Shown in pieces: positions 1 through 6,442 of a DNA stretch of 7,748 nucleotides (the first letter of the stretch is position 1; each line of letters begins with the position of its first letter). The position numbers and the translations under genes are program-made. The notes under the pieces are model-generated. The model saw only the letters and a list, made by a program, of their open reading frames with translations. It did no database searches and was not told where the DNA came from. Where the stretch lies: the NCBI GenBank assembly GCA_023139225.1, contig JAGLNZ010000282.1, forward strand, positions 1-7,748, given 5' to 3'. Source of the DNA: Desulfobacula sp. (GTDB lineage: Bacteria > Desulfobacterota > Desulfobacteria > Desulfobacterales > Desulfobacteraceae).

Positions 1-1496
1 GCCTGCAGGCTGAGTAAACTGGATATCACCTGCATATTATTTTTAACCCTGTGATGGATTTCTCTGAGCAACGTTTCCTTTGCTTTTTCATCCTCAATTC
101 GCTGGGAAATATCCCTTGTATATTCAACAATCCCGGTTGGGATACCCTTTTCATTGACCATGGGAAAGGCATACAGCTCCAGTGTGCCGTCGGGCAAACC
201 CGGCCGACGCAAGGGGACATGGTTCATTTCCAGTTTTTTTGTTTGAAAACATCTATTAACAGGACAGGGATCGCATCGTTCCGTATGACCGTGGTATACC
301 TCAAAACACTTTTTTCCTTCAAAGGGCAGAGCATGTTTATATAATTGCTGCATCGCTTTGTTGGTGCTCACAACATTCAACTCAGGATCAAGGACACTGA
401 TACCGTCCTGGATGGAATTAAAAACAGCATCGAGAAATTGTTCACTTGTTTGGCGGGCGGCAATTTCTTTTTCAAGATGGCCAGTCTTTTCCTGAATTTT
501 AGCATTCAACTCGTCTGTATGAATCAGCAGCCTGTCTGCAAGGGGTCGCATTAGAAACCAAAATCCAAAAAGGGCGAAAAAATAAATTAGAATAGATAAT
601 AGACATAATTTAATCAATTTAGAATTTAAGTCAGCATAAAGTTCTTTTTTATCCTGGACAACCAATAATCCCCAATTGCAACTTTGTATAGGATGATATG
701 CTATGATTGCGTTATCTATCTGACCCAATCCTTTTTTCCCTTTAATCGCCTTCTGGGAAAAAACGTATAAAGAATTCGCAATGGTTTTATCTTTAATATC
801 CTGCTGGTTTTTTGTCCTTAAGGGAAACACACTGAAAATTTGATTTTTATGGGAGTAGCCTAAAATAATTTCACTTTTATTTCTTAACCCAGTGTAGTTT
901 GACCCAATCGTTTTTAAGACACATAAATCAATAATTACTAAATCAGTCCCCACAAATTTTTTAAGCCGATTTTGAATAGGTGCTTTAACAATTATTACCA
1001 AATGATCCTGTGTGGTAATGGGTGCTGACATGCTGATATCATTTTTTTCAAAAGCTTCAATAGATCTTTTTGCTGATGGAAGTGTTACACCGCATGTGGC
1101 AACTTCCTGTCCGTTAATATCCAGGCGAATGATGCCGATGATCTCTTGTGATAAATTCATGGCATCAATTAATTTGGGTTCTGTAAAAGACCTTAGCTGG
1201 TCTATAGTTATTTTTTTATTATTGTATTTTTCAAGTTCCTGCCTGATTCTAGTACGGCTGGTGATTTGTAACGCTAAATCCTTGGCACGCCTTGCCCATT
1301 CATTTATCGCCATGGCTCTGGTTTCAACGGCATGATATAAATTATTGTCTTCAGCTGCTTTTAAACGGCCATAGATAGGAAGTATGATAGACATAGCAGT
1401 GGATAATGTTAAAACCAGGAACATTATCGCCGAATAAATAAATAATTTTCTTCGAAGGTGTGAGGCTGATAGTGTTATCGGTTTTATTCTTTTCAA
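1..1496 (-). CDS. Sensor histidine kinase (Cache-like, PAS, HisKA_2), 3' end cut by window edge
   Basis: Reading the minus strand from 1496 gives 498 uninterrupted codons that leave the window at its left edge. Residues 22-43 form a first membrane helix. Residues 45-290 are an extracytoplasmic domain ending in NWGLLVVQDKKELYADL, typical of a double-Cache sensor. Residues 294-316 form a second helix, followed by a coiled-coil-like linker (325-350). A PAS domain spans about 352-466 and carries C397, C408, C411 and C416. The HisKA_2 H-box EIHHRVKNNMQVISSLL begins at 479. The HATPase domain must lie beyond the edge. By family, such kinases autophosphorylate the H-box histidine and pass the phosphate to a receiver. 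The gene follows the response regulator by 12 bp, so it is probably last, or nearly so, in the same operon. The start is TTG preceded by AAAGG at 9 bp; no in-frame ATG occurs before residue 25, which is inside the first helix. The ligand is unknown. Kinase family is confident; the Cache assignment is moderate. Confidence 0.9.
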   Translation of the reverse strand, partial: MKRIKPITLSASHLRRKLFIYSAIMFLVLTLSTAMSIILPIYGRLKAAEDNNLYHAVETRAMAINEWARRAKDLALQITSRTRIRQELEKYNNKKITIDQLRSFTEPKLIDAMNLSQEIIGIIRLDINGQEVATCGVTLPSAKRSIEAFEKNDISMSAPITTQDHLVIIVKAPIQNRLKKFVGTDLVIIDLCVLKTIGSNYTGLRNKSEIILGYSHKNQIFSVFPLRTKNQQDIKDKTIANSLYVFSQKAIKGKKGLGQIDNAIIAYHPIQSCNWGLLVVQDKKELYADLNSKLIKLCLLSILIYFFALFGFWFLMRPLADRLLIHTDELNAKIQEKTGHLEKEIAARQTSEQFLDAVFNSIQDGISVLDPELNVVSTNKAMQQLYKHALPFEGKKCFEVYHGHTERCDPCPVNRCFQTKKLEMNHVPLRRPGLPDGTLELYAFPMVNEKGIPTGIVEYTRDISQRIEDEKAKETLLREIHHRVKNNMQVISSLLSLQ

Positions 1497-1505
1497 TATA
1501 AGCAA

Positions 1506-1510
1506 CCTTT
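1506..1510 (-). promoter_or_regulatory. Ribosome binding site supporting a TTG start
   Basis: AAAGG on the minus strand overlaps the stop codon of the response regulator and lies 9 bp before the TTG at 1496-1494. Another in-frame TTG at 1505-1503 directly abuts this site, too close to be used. This spacing is the main reason for choosing TTG at 1496 as the start of the downstream kinase. Confidence 0.5.
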
Positions 1511-2153
1511 ATTTTTTCTTGTTGAATCGTTTTTGTGTTTGCATTTCAATATACCATTCTTCGTTTCCATAGCATTTTTCCATACAGGTTGGACACATAC
1601 TATGGCTGAAAAGTGCGTCAGAATGTTTTTCAATATAGGATTCCAATTTATTCCAATAGCCTTTATCATCCCGTATGTTCTTACAATTTGCACAAATGGG
1701 GATTAATCCTTTTAGAGTTTTAATATTATCCAGGGCTTCCTGCAATTGACTATTTTTTTCTTTAAGCTTTTTTTCCATTTTTGCCTTATAGAGACCTATT
1801 TCAAGGGTGATTTTTAAATCTTCAAGCTTAACAGGTTTTTTCAAGAAGGCGTAAGGTTCAGCTTTCTTTGCATTACTTAAGGTTTCCTTGTCGGAAAAAG
1901 CAGTTAAAAAAATAACAGGTATATTTAAATGTTTCTGGACCAGCACGGCTGCCTGTATGCCATCCATTTTGCCTTTCAAGTTAATATCCATTAAAATTAA
2001 ATCCGGTTTAGACTTTTGAGCCGCATCCATAACGCCCTCGCCATACCGAATAATATTTGGATCGGGCTGATAGCCCAGGTTTTCCAATTTTTCTATCAAA
2101 TCAATTCCAAAAATTACTTCATCCTCGACAATCATTATTTTTTTTTGAATCAT
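1509..2153 (-). CDS. Response regulator: receiver domain plus cysteine-rich C-terminal domain
   Basis: This 214-residue cytoplasmic protein starts with a CheY-like receiver (about 4-122). Visible receiver residues are the acidic cluster E10-D11-E12, phosphoacceptor D56 in LILMDINLKGKMDG, T84 in FLTAF, and K106-P107. A charged helical linker (about 123-148) follows. The C-terminal part (150-197) has C154-x-x-C157, then YW and ESYIEKHS, then FSHSMCPTC with H184, C187 and C190. That pattern resembles a tail often found on PAS proteins and receivers in deltaproteobacteria; four cysteines and a histidine suggest metal binding, which is inference. There is no helix-turn-helix, GGDEF, HD or EAL domain, so the output is unknown. 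The gene lies between two HisKA_2 kinases, its likely phosphodonors. The ATG at 2153 is preferred over an in-frame TTG at 2174, which would overlap the upstream stop, because AGGTGG sits 4 bp before the ATG and the receiver begins normally from it. Confidence 0.93.
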   Translation of the reverse strand: MIQKKIMIVEDEVIFGIDLIEKLENLGYQPDPNIIRYGEGVMDAAQKSKPDLILMDINLKGKMDGIQAAVLVQKHLNIPVIFLTAFSDKETLSNAKKAEPYAFLKKPVKLEDLKITLEIGLYKAKMEKKLKEKNSQLQEALDNIKTLKGLIPICANCKNIRDDKGYWNKLESYIEKHSDALFSHSMCPTCMEKCYGNEEWYIEMQTQKRFNKKK

Positions 2154-2157
2154 GGCA

Positions 2158-2163
2158 CCACCT
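2158..2163 (-). promoter_or_regulatory. Ribosome binding site for the response regulator
   Basis: AGGTGG on the minus strand lies 4 bp before the ATG at 2153. No comparable purine-rich site precedes the alternative TTG at 2174, so this site decides the start. Confidence 0.55.
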
Positions 2164-2170
2164 ACTATTA

Positions 2171-4972
2171 TCAATCAATCGGCCAGCTGATATTCCAGCA
2201 GACGCCTTGATCTTTATCCAATGTCCAGCTGCCTTCCAATTGCTCCAGAACTAAATCCGTTACCAGCCGAACACCCAGAGTGTTTATATTTCTTGGATTA
2301 AAATCAGGCGGTAATCCGATTCCATTATCAGAGATAACCATTACTATGCGGTTTTTCAATAAACTGGTTTTTATTTTGATCGTACCCGGGGTTTTTGACG
2401 GGAAAGCGTATTTCAATGCATTTGTGAGAAGTTCAGTAACAATTAATCCGCAGGGGATAGCCTGCTCGATTCCAAGAATAATATTTTCAGCACTGATTTT
2501 GATATTGACCTGTTTACCATGGACGATAAAACTTTGAATTAGCTCTGCCGCCAGTGTTTCAAGATATTTTTGAAATGGTATTTCCGACAGGTTATCAGAC
2601 TGGTATAAAATTTCATGGACCAGTGACATGGAGTGTACTCTGGCCTTGGCTTGTTCAAAAGCATCCGATACTCTTTTGTCGGCGATTTTATTGGCCTGAA
2701 GACTCAGAAGGCTTGAGATCACCTGCATGTTATTTTTTACCCGGTGGTGGATTTCTTTGAGCAGGACTTCTTTTTCCCTTAGAGCGGCCTGGCTGCGTTT
2801 TTCAGATTCCTTGATTTTAGTGATGTCTACGCGAAAACCAACTGTACTACCGTCTTTTGTTTTGCGATCAGATATCTTGATCCACCGGCCGTTATATAGT
2901 TTGTGCTCTATACTGCTGTCTGCAATAGTGTGATTATGGATTGTATTTGCAATCCATTCCTTTTCTCTGCCGATTGCTTCGGGGAATTCGAGCTTTACCG
3001 ATTCACGGACAAGATCCTCAAATCGTTTGCCAATTTTTAAAAGATGGGAAGTCTTGTTAAAAATTTCCATGTATTTAGCATTATACATGATCAAACGATC
3101 TTGAGCGTCAAACATTATAAATCCTTCGTCAATTGCATCAATAGCAGCCAAGAGGCGATCTTCACTCACTTTTAAGGCCTGGTCCGATCTAATTTTAGCC
3201 AGAGCACCTGCCATTTGTGTCGCAATGGCTTCCATGGAGTATCTGGCAAATTCAGGAATGGAATTATGATTTTTGGAACCCACATTCAATGCACCAATAA
3301 TATTACCTTCATGATTGATCGGGACGATACCAATTGCTTTTAGATCTGCTTTGATCCAGGTTTCCATATCATTTTTTTCAATTTTCAAGGCTCGCATCAC
3401 TTTTTTATAGGAAAGAAAAATTGATTTCCCTTTGGCAATAATTTTTACTTGAGGTGATTGAGCCTCAAAGTATGAGGCTATATCAACAAATTCTTTGGGA
3501 AGCCCTTTATGCACGATCAGGCTGATTGTTTCGTCCTCGGGATCTACCAGGTAGATGCCGCCGCAATCAATACCCGGTACTTTAAGGGCTGCTTCTAAAC
3601 AGACATCCAACGCATTTTTCAAGCCTGAGGTAGAACCGATTGCCATACCAAGATCCCTTTGAATACGCAGCAACTCCTCCATCTGCTTTCTTTCGGTGAT
3701 ATCACGCGCTATATTAAGCACAGCCTGCTGTCCCTTATAGGTAATAATCTGGGCATTAATTTCAGTGGGAATAATATTTCCGGTTTTGGATATATTGACT
3801 GTTTCAAAAATTGTCATGCCCAGGCCCTTAATCTGAGAAAATCGTTCTGGAAATTTTTTTGCATACGCTGGAGTGTCGATATCCGTCGTGTTCATTTTTA
3901 ACATCTCCTGCCTGGTGTAACCAAATCGTTTGCAGGACTGGGGATTCGCATCTAAAAATTTTCCTTCCAAGTCATAAATAAAGAAGGCATCATTGGCATT
4001 TTCGAACAAGGAGCGATACAGGATTTCCGATCTGGCCAATTTTTCGGTCTTGACTGATACCTCTTTGCGCAGGCTTACATTCCAGAACCACACAAGAAAA
4101 GTAGTTAAAGATAATCCTGCCAGCAAAAAAAGGATAAAAAATCCATATTTTATCAAAAAAGATTCTTTCTCACTATAGTGAACGCCCAGCCATTTTTGAT
4201 TGATGCCGTCCCAGACTCCTTTTTCCCGGGCATTTTTCAGGCCCTTATTGAGAATGGATTGCAAAAGGATGTTCCCCTCTTTAACAGACATGCAATTTTC
4301 CCCTACATATAAGGGTTCCCCTACTTTTTTAATACGATCTGTCAAATTCATGGAATAGATATGATATAAAACGATCTGTTCATCACCAATGATTGCATCT
4401 GCCTGACCATTAATCACCAGATCAGTGGCTTGGTCAAAGTTGGATGTATAGGCAACCTTAAAGGAAACATTTTTAGATTTTAAAAATTCTAATGCATAAT
4501 CTCCTTTTTGCATGGCAATAGTCTTATTGTTCAGGTCGTCAATGCTTTTTATGTCAGGCCTGTCAAAAGCCACAAAAATGGATGCCGGCACCGGGAAAAA
4601 CATATCAGTGAATTCAAAGAGTTTGTCCCGTTTTTCAGAATAAAAAAAACTGGTCAAAACATCGGCTTTACCGGATAAAACAGCCTGCTGGGCCTGTTGA
4701 AAAGAAGTGTCTGTAAATTGTGCCTTAAATCCAAGTTCAGTGGCCATCCATCGGGCTAATTCAATACACATGCCCGTATGATCTCCTTGTTCTGCCACAA
4801 ACTCAAACGGAGGATAAGTGGTCTGGCTGACAAAAACAATAGTCTTTTTTTGACGCAAATAGGCTTGTTCGTTTTCTGTAAGAATTTTATGGCATAATGC
4901 CGGGTCAGAGAAAACGATCAATGTAAAAACAAAAACAACCACCTGTATGTATGAAATATTAAATTTTTTCAT
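2171..4972 (-). CDS. Multidomain sensor histidine kinase with periplasmic SBP_bac_3 domain (SBP-TM-PAS-GAF-PAS-HisKA_2-HATPase)
   Basis: This 933-residue inner-membrane kinase has a signal peptide at 1-27 (hydrophobic 10-22). A periplasmic solute-binding domain of the polar amino acid (SBP_bac_3) type spans about 34-263, with YPPFEFV, a SFFYSEKR segment with R115, QKGDYALEF, and ADAIIGDEQ with D197. A single membrane helix lies at about 274-297. In the cytoplasm follow PAS (about 313-427, ending NIARDITERKQ), GAF (about 440-592), PAS (about 603-722), HisKA_2 (737-812, HHRVKNNMQ with histidines 742-743) and HATPase_c (833-931; N-box TELLTNALKYAF with N851, G1 box SDNGIGLP with D882). All catalytic boxes are present. 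Fusing a venus-flytrap binding domain directly to a kinase has precedent in BvgS-type sensors, though these belong to another kinase class. The likely role is sensing a small polar ligand, perhaps an amino acid, and phosphorylating the regulator encoded immediately downstream. ATG at 4972 follows AGGG at 4 bp. It is the first gene of the minus-strand operon. Confidence 0.96.
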   Translation of the reverse strand: MKKFNISYIQVVVFVFTLIVFSDPALCHKILTENEQAYLRQKKTIVFVSQTTYPPFEFVAEQGDHTGMCIELARWMATELGFKAQFTDTSFQQAQQAVLSGKADVLTSFFYSEKRDKLFEFTDMFFPVPASIFVAFDRPDIKSIDDLNNKTIAMQKGDYALEFLKSKNVSFKVAYTSNFDQATDLVINGQADAIIGDEQIVLYHIYSMNLTDRIKKVGEPLYVGENCMSVKEGNILLQSILNKGLKNAREKGVWDGINQKWLGVHYSEKESFLIKYGFFILFLLAGLSLTTFLVWFWNVSLRKEVSVKTEKLARSEILYRSLFENANDAFFIYDLEGKFLDANPQSCKRFGYTRQEMLKMNTTDIDTPAYAKKFPERFSQIKGLGMTIFETVNISKTGNIIPTEINAQIITYKGQQAVLNIARDITERKQMEELLRIQRDLGMAIGSTSGLKNALDVCLEAALKVPGIDCGGIYLVDPEDETISLIVHKGLPKEFVDIASYFEAQSPQVKIIAKGKSIFLSYKKVMRALKIEKNDMETWIKADLKAIGIVPINHEGNIIGALNVGSKNHNSIPEFARYSMEAIATQMAGALAKIRSDQALKVSEDRLLAAIDAIDEGFIMFDAQDRLIMYNAKYMEIFNKTSHLLKIGKRFEDLVRESVKLEFPEAIGREKEWIANTIHNHTIADSSIEHKLYNGRWIKISDRKTKDGSTVGFRVDITKIKESEKRSQAALREKEVLLKEIHHRVKNNMQVISSLLSLQANKIADKRVSDAFEQAKARVHSMSLVHEILYQSDNLSEIPFQKYLETLAAELIQSFIVHGKQVNIKISAENIILGIEQAIPCGLIVTELLTNALKYAFPSKTPGTIKIKTSLLKNRIVMVISDNGIGLPPDFNPRNINTLGVRLVTDLVLEQLEGSWTLDKDQGVCWNISWPID

Positions 4973-5027
4973 GGGGCCCTATTTTTATTTCATTTTAAAA
5001 TTGTTTTATTTTAAAGGCAAAGACGGA

Positions 5028-5056
5028 TTTAGTTTTCCTTTTTTGTATAGTATACT
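5028..5056 (+). promoter_or_regulatory. Weak candidate promoter for the FKBP-flavoprotein unit
   Basis: TATACT at 5051-5056 is a good -10, but the element 17 bp upstream, TTTAGT (5028-5033), matches the -35 consensus at only three positions. Transcription would start near 5063, leaving a leader of about 100 nt. The poor -35 suggests an activator or a different promoter. Confidence 0.25.
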
Positions 5057-5058
5057 AT
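5047..5058. repeat. Perfect 12-bp palindrome ATAGTATACTAT between divergent genes
   Basis: The sequence reads identically on both strands and contains a TATACT in each direction. It lies between the divergent kinase operon and the FKBP gene, where it could be an operator for a dimeric regulator, back-to-back -10 elements, or both. An imperfect TGCG-TG-CGCA repeat follows directly at 5061-5070. The sequence is certain; the function is inferred. Confidence 0.5.
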
Positions 5059-5077
5059 CATGCGTGCGCAAAGTGAA
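5049..5077 (-). promoter_or_regulatory. Candidate promoter for the kinase operon
   Basis: On the minus strand, TTCACT (5077-5072, four of six matches to TTGACA) is followed after 17 bp by TATACT (5054-5049, five of six to TATAAT). Transcription would start near 5042, giving a leader of about 70 nt before the ATG at 4972. The -10 lies within the 12-bp palindrome. The assignment is by eye and assumes a housekeeping sigma-70-type factor. Confidence 0.4.
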
Positions 5078-5148
5078 TATTAAAATAATGTGATAAAAAT
5101 GTGTATAGAAATATCACGACTCTAATTTGAAAGATAAACAAAATATTC

Positions 5149-5157
5149 AAGGAGAGG
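5149..5157 (+). promoter_or_regulatory. Strong ribosome binding site of the FKBP gene
   Basis: AAGGAGAGG sits 4 bp before the ATG at 5162, with its AAGGAG core 7 bp away. It is the strongest Shine-Dalgarno match in the window and fixes the start. Confidence 0.8.
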
Positions 5158-5161
5158 TTTA

Positions 5162-5869
5162 ATGCGGTGCAGGAAAACATGGTTTTTAATCCTGGTAATT
5201 GTTCTATGTGTCTGTTTTAATGGTTTTGCAAACGAAGATCAGGAACAAAAAATTGAAAAAGCTGATATTGAAAAGCAGATCAGTTATGCCCTTGGATATG
5301 ATATTTTTGATAAATTAAAAGAAAATTTTGATCTTGATCCCACATTTTTTATCATGGGGGCCATGGACAGCCATGAAAAACAGCCCAAACTGACAGAAGA
5401 AAAGCTAAGGCAGGTTCTGATCTCTTACCAGCGGCTGGCAAGGCAGAAACAGATAGAAAAAATTAAAATAGAATCCAGGGAAAACAGGGCCAAAGGAGCC
5501 AGATTTTTAGAGGAAAATAAGCAAAAGCCAGGTATTTTAGCCCTGCCGTCCGGGCTTCAATATAAAATTATTATAGAGGGTGACGGTCCTTTGCCAAAGG
5601 CAACGGATACGGTTGAATGTCATTATAAAGGCAGTCTCATTGACGGAACAGTCTTTGACTCTTCCTATCGAAGGGGAAAACCCGCAACCTTTCAGGTGGG
5701 CGGGGTGATCCAGGGATGGCTTGAAGCCTTGCAGATGATGAAGGTGGGCTCAAGGTGGGAATTGTATATTCCGCCGGACCTGGCATATGGCGACAGGGGG
5801 GCGGGATCTCTCATAAAACCGGGTTCCACCCTGATTTTTGAAATCGAAGTACTAGGCATTGTGGAGTAA
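5162..5869 (+). CDS. Exported FKBP-type peptidyl-prolyl cis-trans isomerase (Mip/FkpA-like)
   Basis: This 235-residue protein should help fold exported proteins by isomerising peptide bonds before proline. A signal peptide covers about 1-23 (basic start MRCRK, hydrophobic 7-19, likely cleavage after FNGFA), placing it in the periplasm. Residues 30-125 form a helical, charged FKBP_N-type region, which makes dimers in Mip and FkpA. LPSGLQYKII leads into the FKBP domain (about 143-233). The ligand-pocket residues are present: Y155, F165-D166 in GTVFDSS, V182-I183 and W186 in GGVIQGWLEAL, Y209 in PPDLAYG, and F226. Length and order are normal for the Mip/FkpA/FklB group. C16 and C18 lie in the hydrophobic core of the signal but do not make a good lipobox. 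It is the first gene of a two-gene unit, with the flavoprotein gene starting 6 bp after its stop. Confidence 0.95.
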   Translation: MRCRKTWFLILVIVLCVCFNGFANEDQEQKIEKADIEKQISYALGYDIFDKLKENFDLDPTFFIMGAMDSHEKQPKLTEEKLRQVLISYQRLARQKQIEKIKIESRENRAKGARFLEENKQKPGILALPSGLQYKIIIEGDGPLPKATDTVECHYKGSLIDGTVFDSSYRRGKPATFQVGGVIQGWLEALQMMKVGSRWELYIPPDLAYGDRGAGSLIKPGSTLIFEIEVLGIVE

Positions 5870-5875
5870 TCGATT

Positions 5876-6442
5876 ATGTTTGTTCTCGGAATAAACGGCA
5901 GTCCGCGTCGTAAGGGCAATTCTCACTATCTTATGTCTCTTTTTATCAAGGAAATGAGAGCCAGGGGATATGATGATATCCAGGTATTGAATGCAGCCAA
6001 ACTTACGATTAATCCCTGCATAGGTTGCGGGAATTGTGAAACAAAAGGTGTGTGTATATTTGAGGATGATTTCACCAATATTTTTCTGCCGGCCATGATA
6101 AAGGCTGATATCATAGTCATCAGCTCTCCTGTCTATTTTTATGCATTTCCGGCAGCACTCAAAGCTTTAATTGATAGAATCCAGGTGTTGTGGTCGAGAA
6201 AATACAGGTTGAAAATGGATGAATTTAAGGATCGCAAACGAAAAGGGGTGCTTTTAGCATCAGGAGCCACCCATGGAAAAGATCTGTTTGACGGCCTGAA
6301 ACTGACAGCCAGGTATTTTTTTGATGCAGCAGATATTAAATACGAAACACAGCTCTGCTACAGGGGTATGGATGAAAAGGGCGAGATGCGGAACCATCCT
6401 GGCGTTCATGAAGATATCTCAAGTTTGGTCCGACGGCTTTAA
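5876..6442 (+). CDS. Flavodoxin-fold NAD(P)H:FMN reductase / iron-sulfur flavoprotein-like protein
   Basis: This 188-residue cytoplasmic protein begins with GINGSPRRKGNS, the FMN-phosphate loop of NADPH-dependent FMN reductases. A compact cysteine motif, C48-x2-C51-x2-C54-x5-C60 (NPCIGCGNCETKGVC), resembles the CX2CX2CX4-7C motif that holds a 4Fe-4S cluster in archaeal iron-sulfur flavoproteins. SSPVYFYAFPAALKALIDR (83-101) is the usual second flavin-contact segment. Family members move electrons between ferredoxin or NAD(P)H and acceptors such as quinones, O2 or H2O2; the substrate here is unknown. The start has GGAG 9 bp upstream, inside the end of the FKBP gene, so translation is probably coupled. 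Many relatives keep some of these cysteines without a cluster, so the 4Fe-4S centre is inferred. The gene ends convergently on the enolase-superfamily gene, sharing TTAA. Confidence 0.9.
   Translation: MFVLGINGSPRRKGNSHYLMSLFIKEMRARGYDDIQVLNAAKLTINPCIGCGNCETKGVCIFEDDFTNIFLPAMIKADIIVISSPVYFYAFPAALKALIDRIQVLWSRKYRLKMDEFKDRKRKGVLLASGATHGKDLFDGLKLTARYFFDAADIKYETQLCYRGMDEKGEMRNHPGVHEDISSLVRRL

Noticed and set aside
26..220. Minus-strand frame MSPCVGRVCPTAHW...
   Set aside because: It is an alternate frame of the partial kinase; the real frame continues through PAS and HHRVKNN motifs across the same bases.
51..554. Plus-strand open frames at 51-344 and 345-554
   Set aside because: They lie antisense to the PAS and H-box region of the minus-strand kinase, which has clear domain motifs in its own frame. 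Their proteins show no recognisable domain.
2154..2174. Longer response regulator starting at TTG 2174, overlapping the kinase stop as TTGA
   Set aside because: The overlap is attractive for coupling, but there is no ribosome site before it and seven extra residues precede a normal receiver start. ATG at 2153 has AGGTGG.
4992..5015. ATTTTAAAAT palindrome and repeated ATTTTAAA
   Set aside because: They are simple AT-rich strings in an AT-rich leader, expected by chance; no link to a promoter element.
5121..5150. TTGAAA at 5127-5132 as a -35 element for the FKBP gene
   Set aside because: A -10 at normal spacing would fall on the ribosome binding site, leaving no room for a leader.
5162..5230. 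Lipoprotein signal for the FKBP, using C16 or C18
   Set aside because: The cysteines sit within the hydrophobic core without a proper lipobox, and a standard signal peptidase I site (FNGFA) follows.
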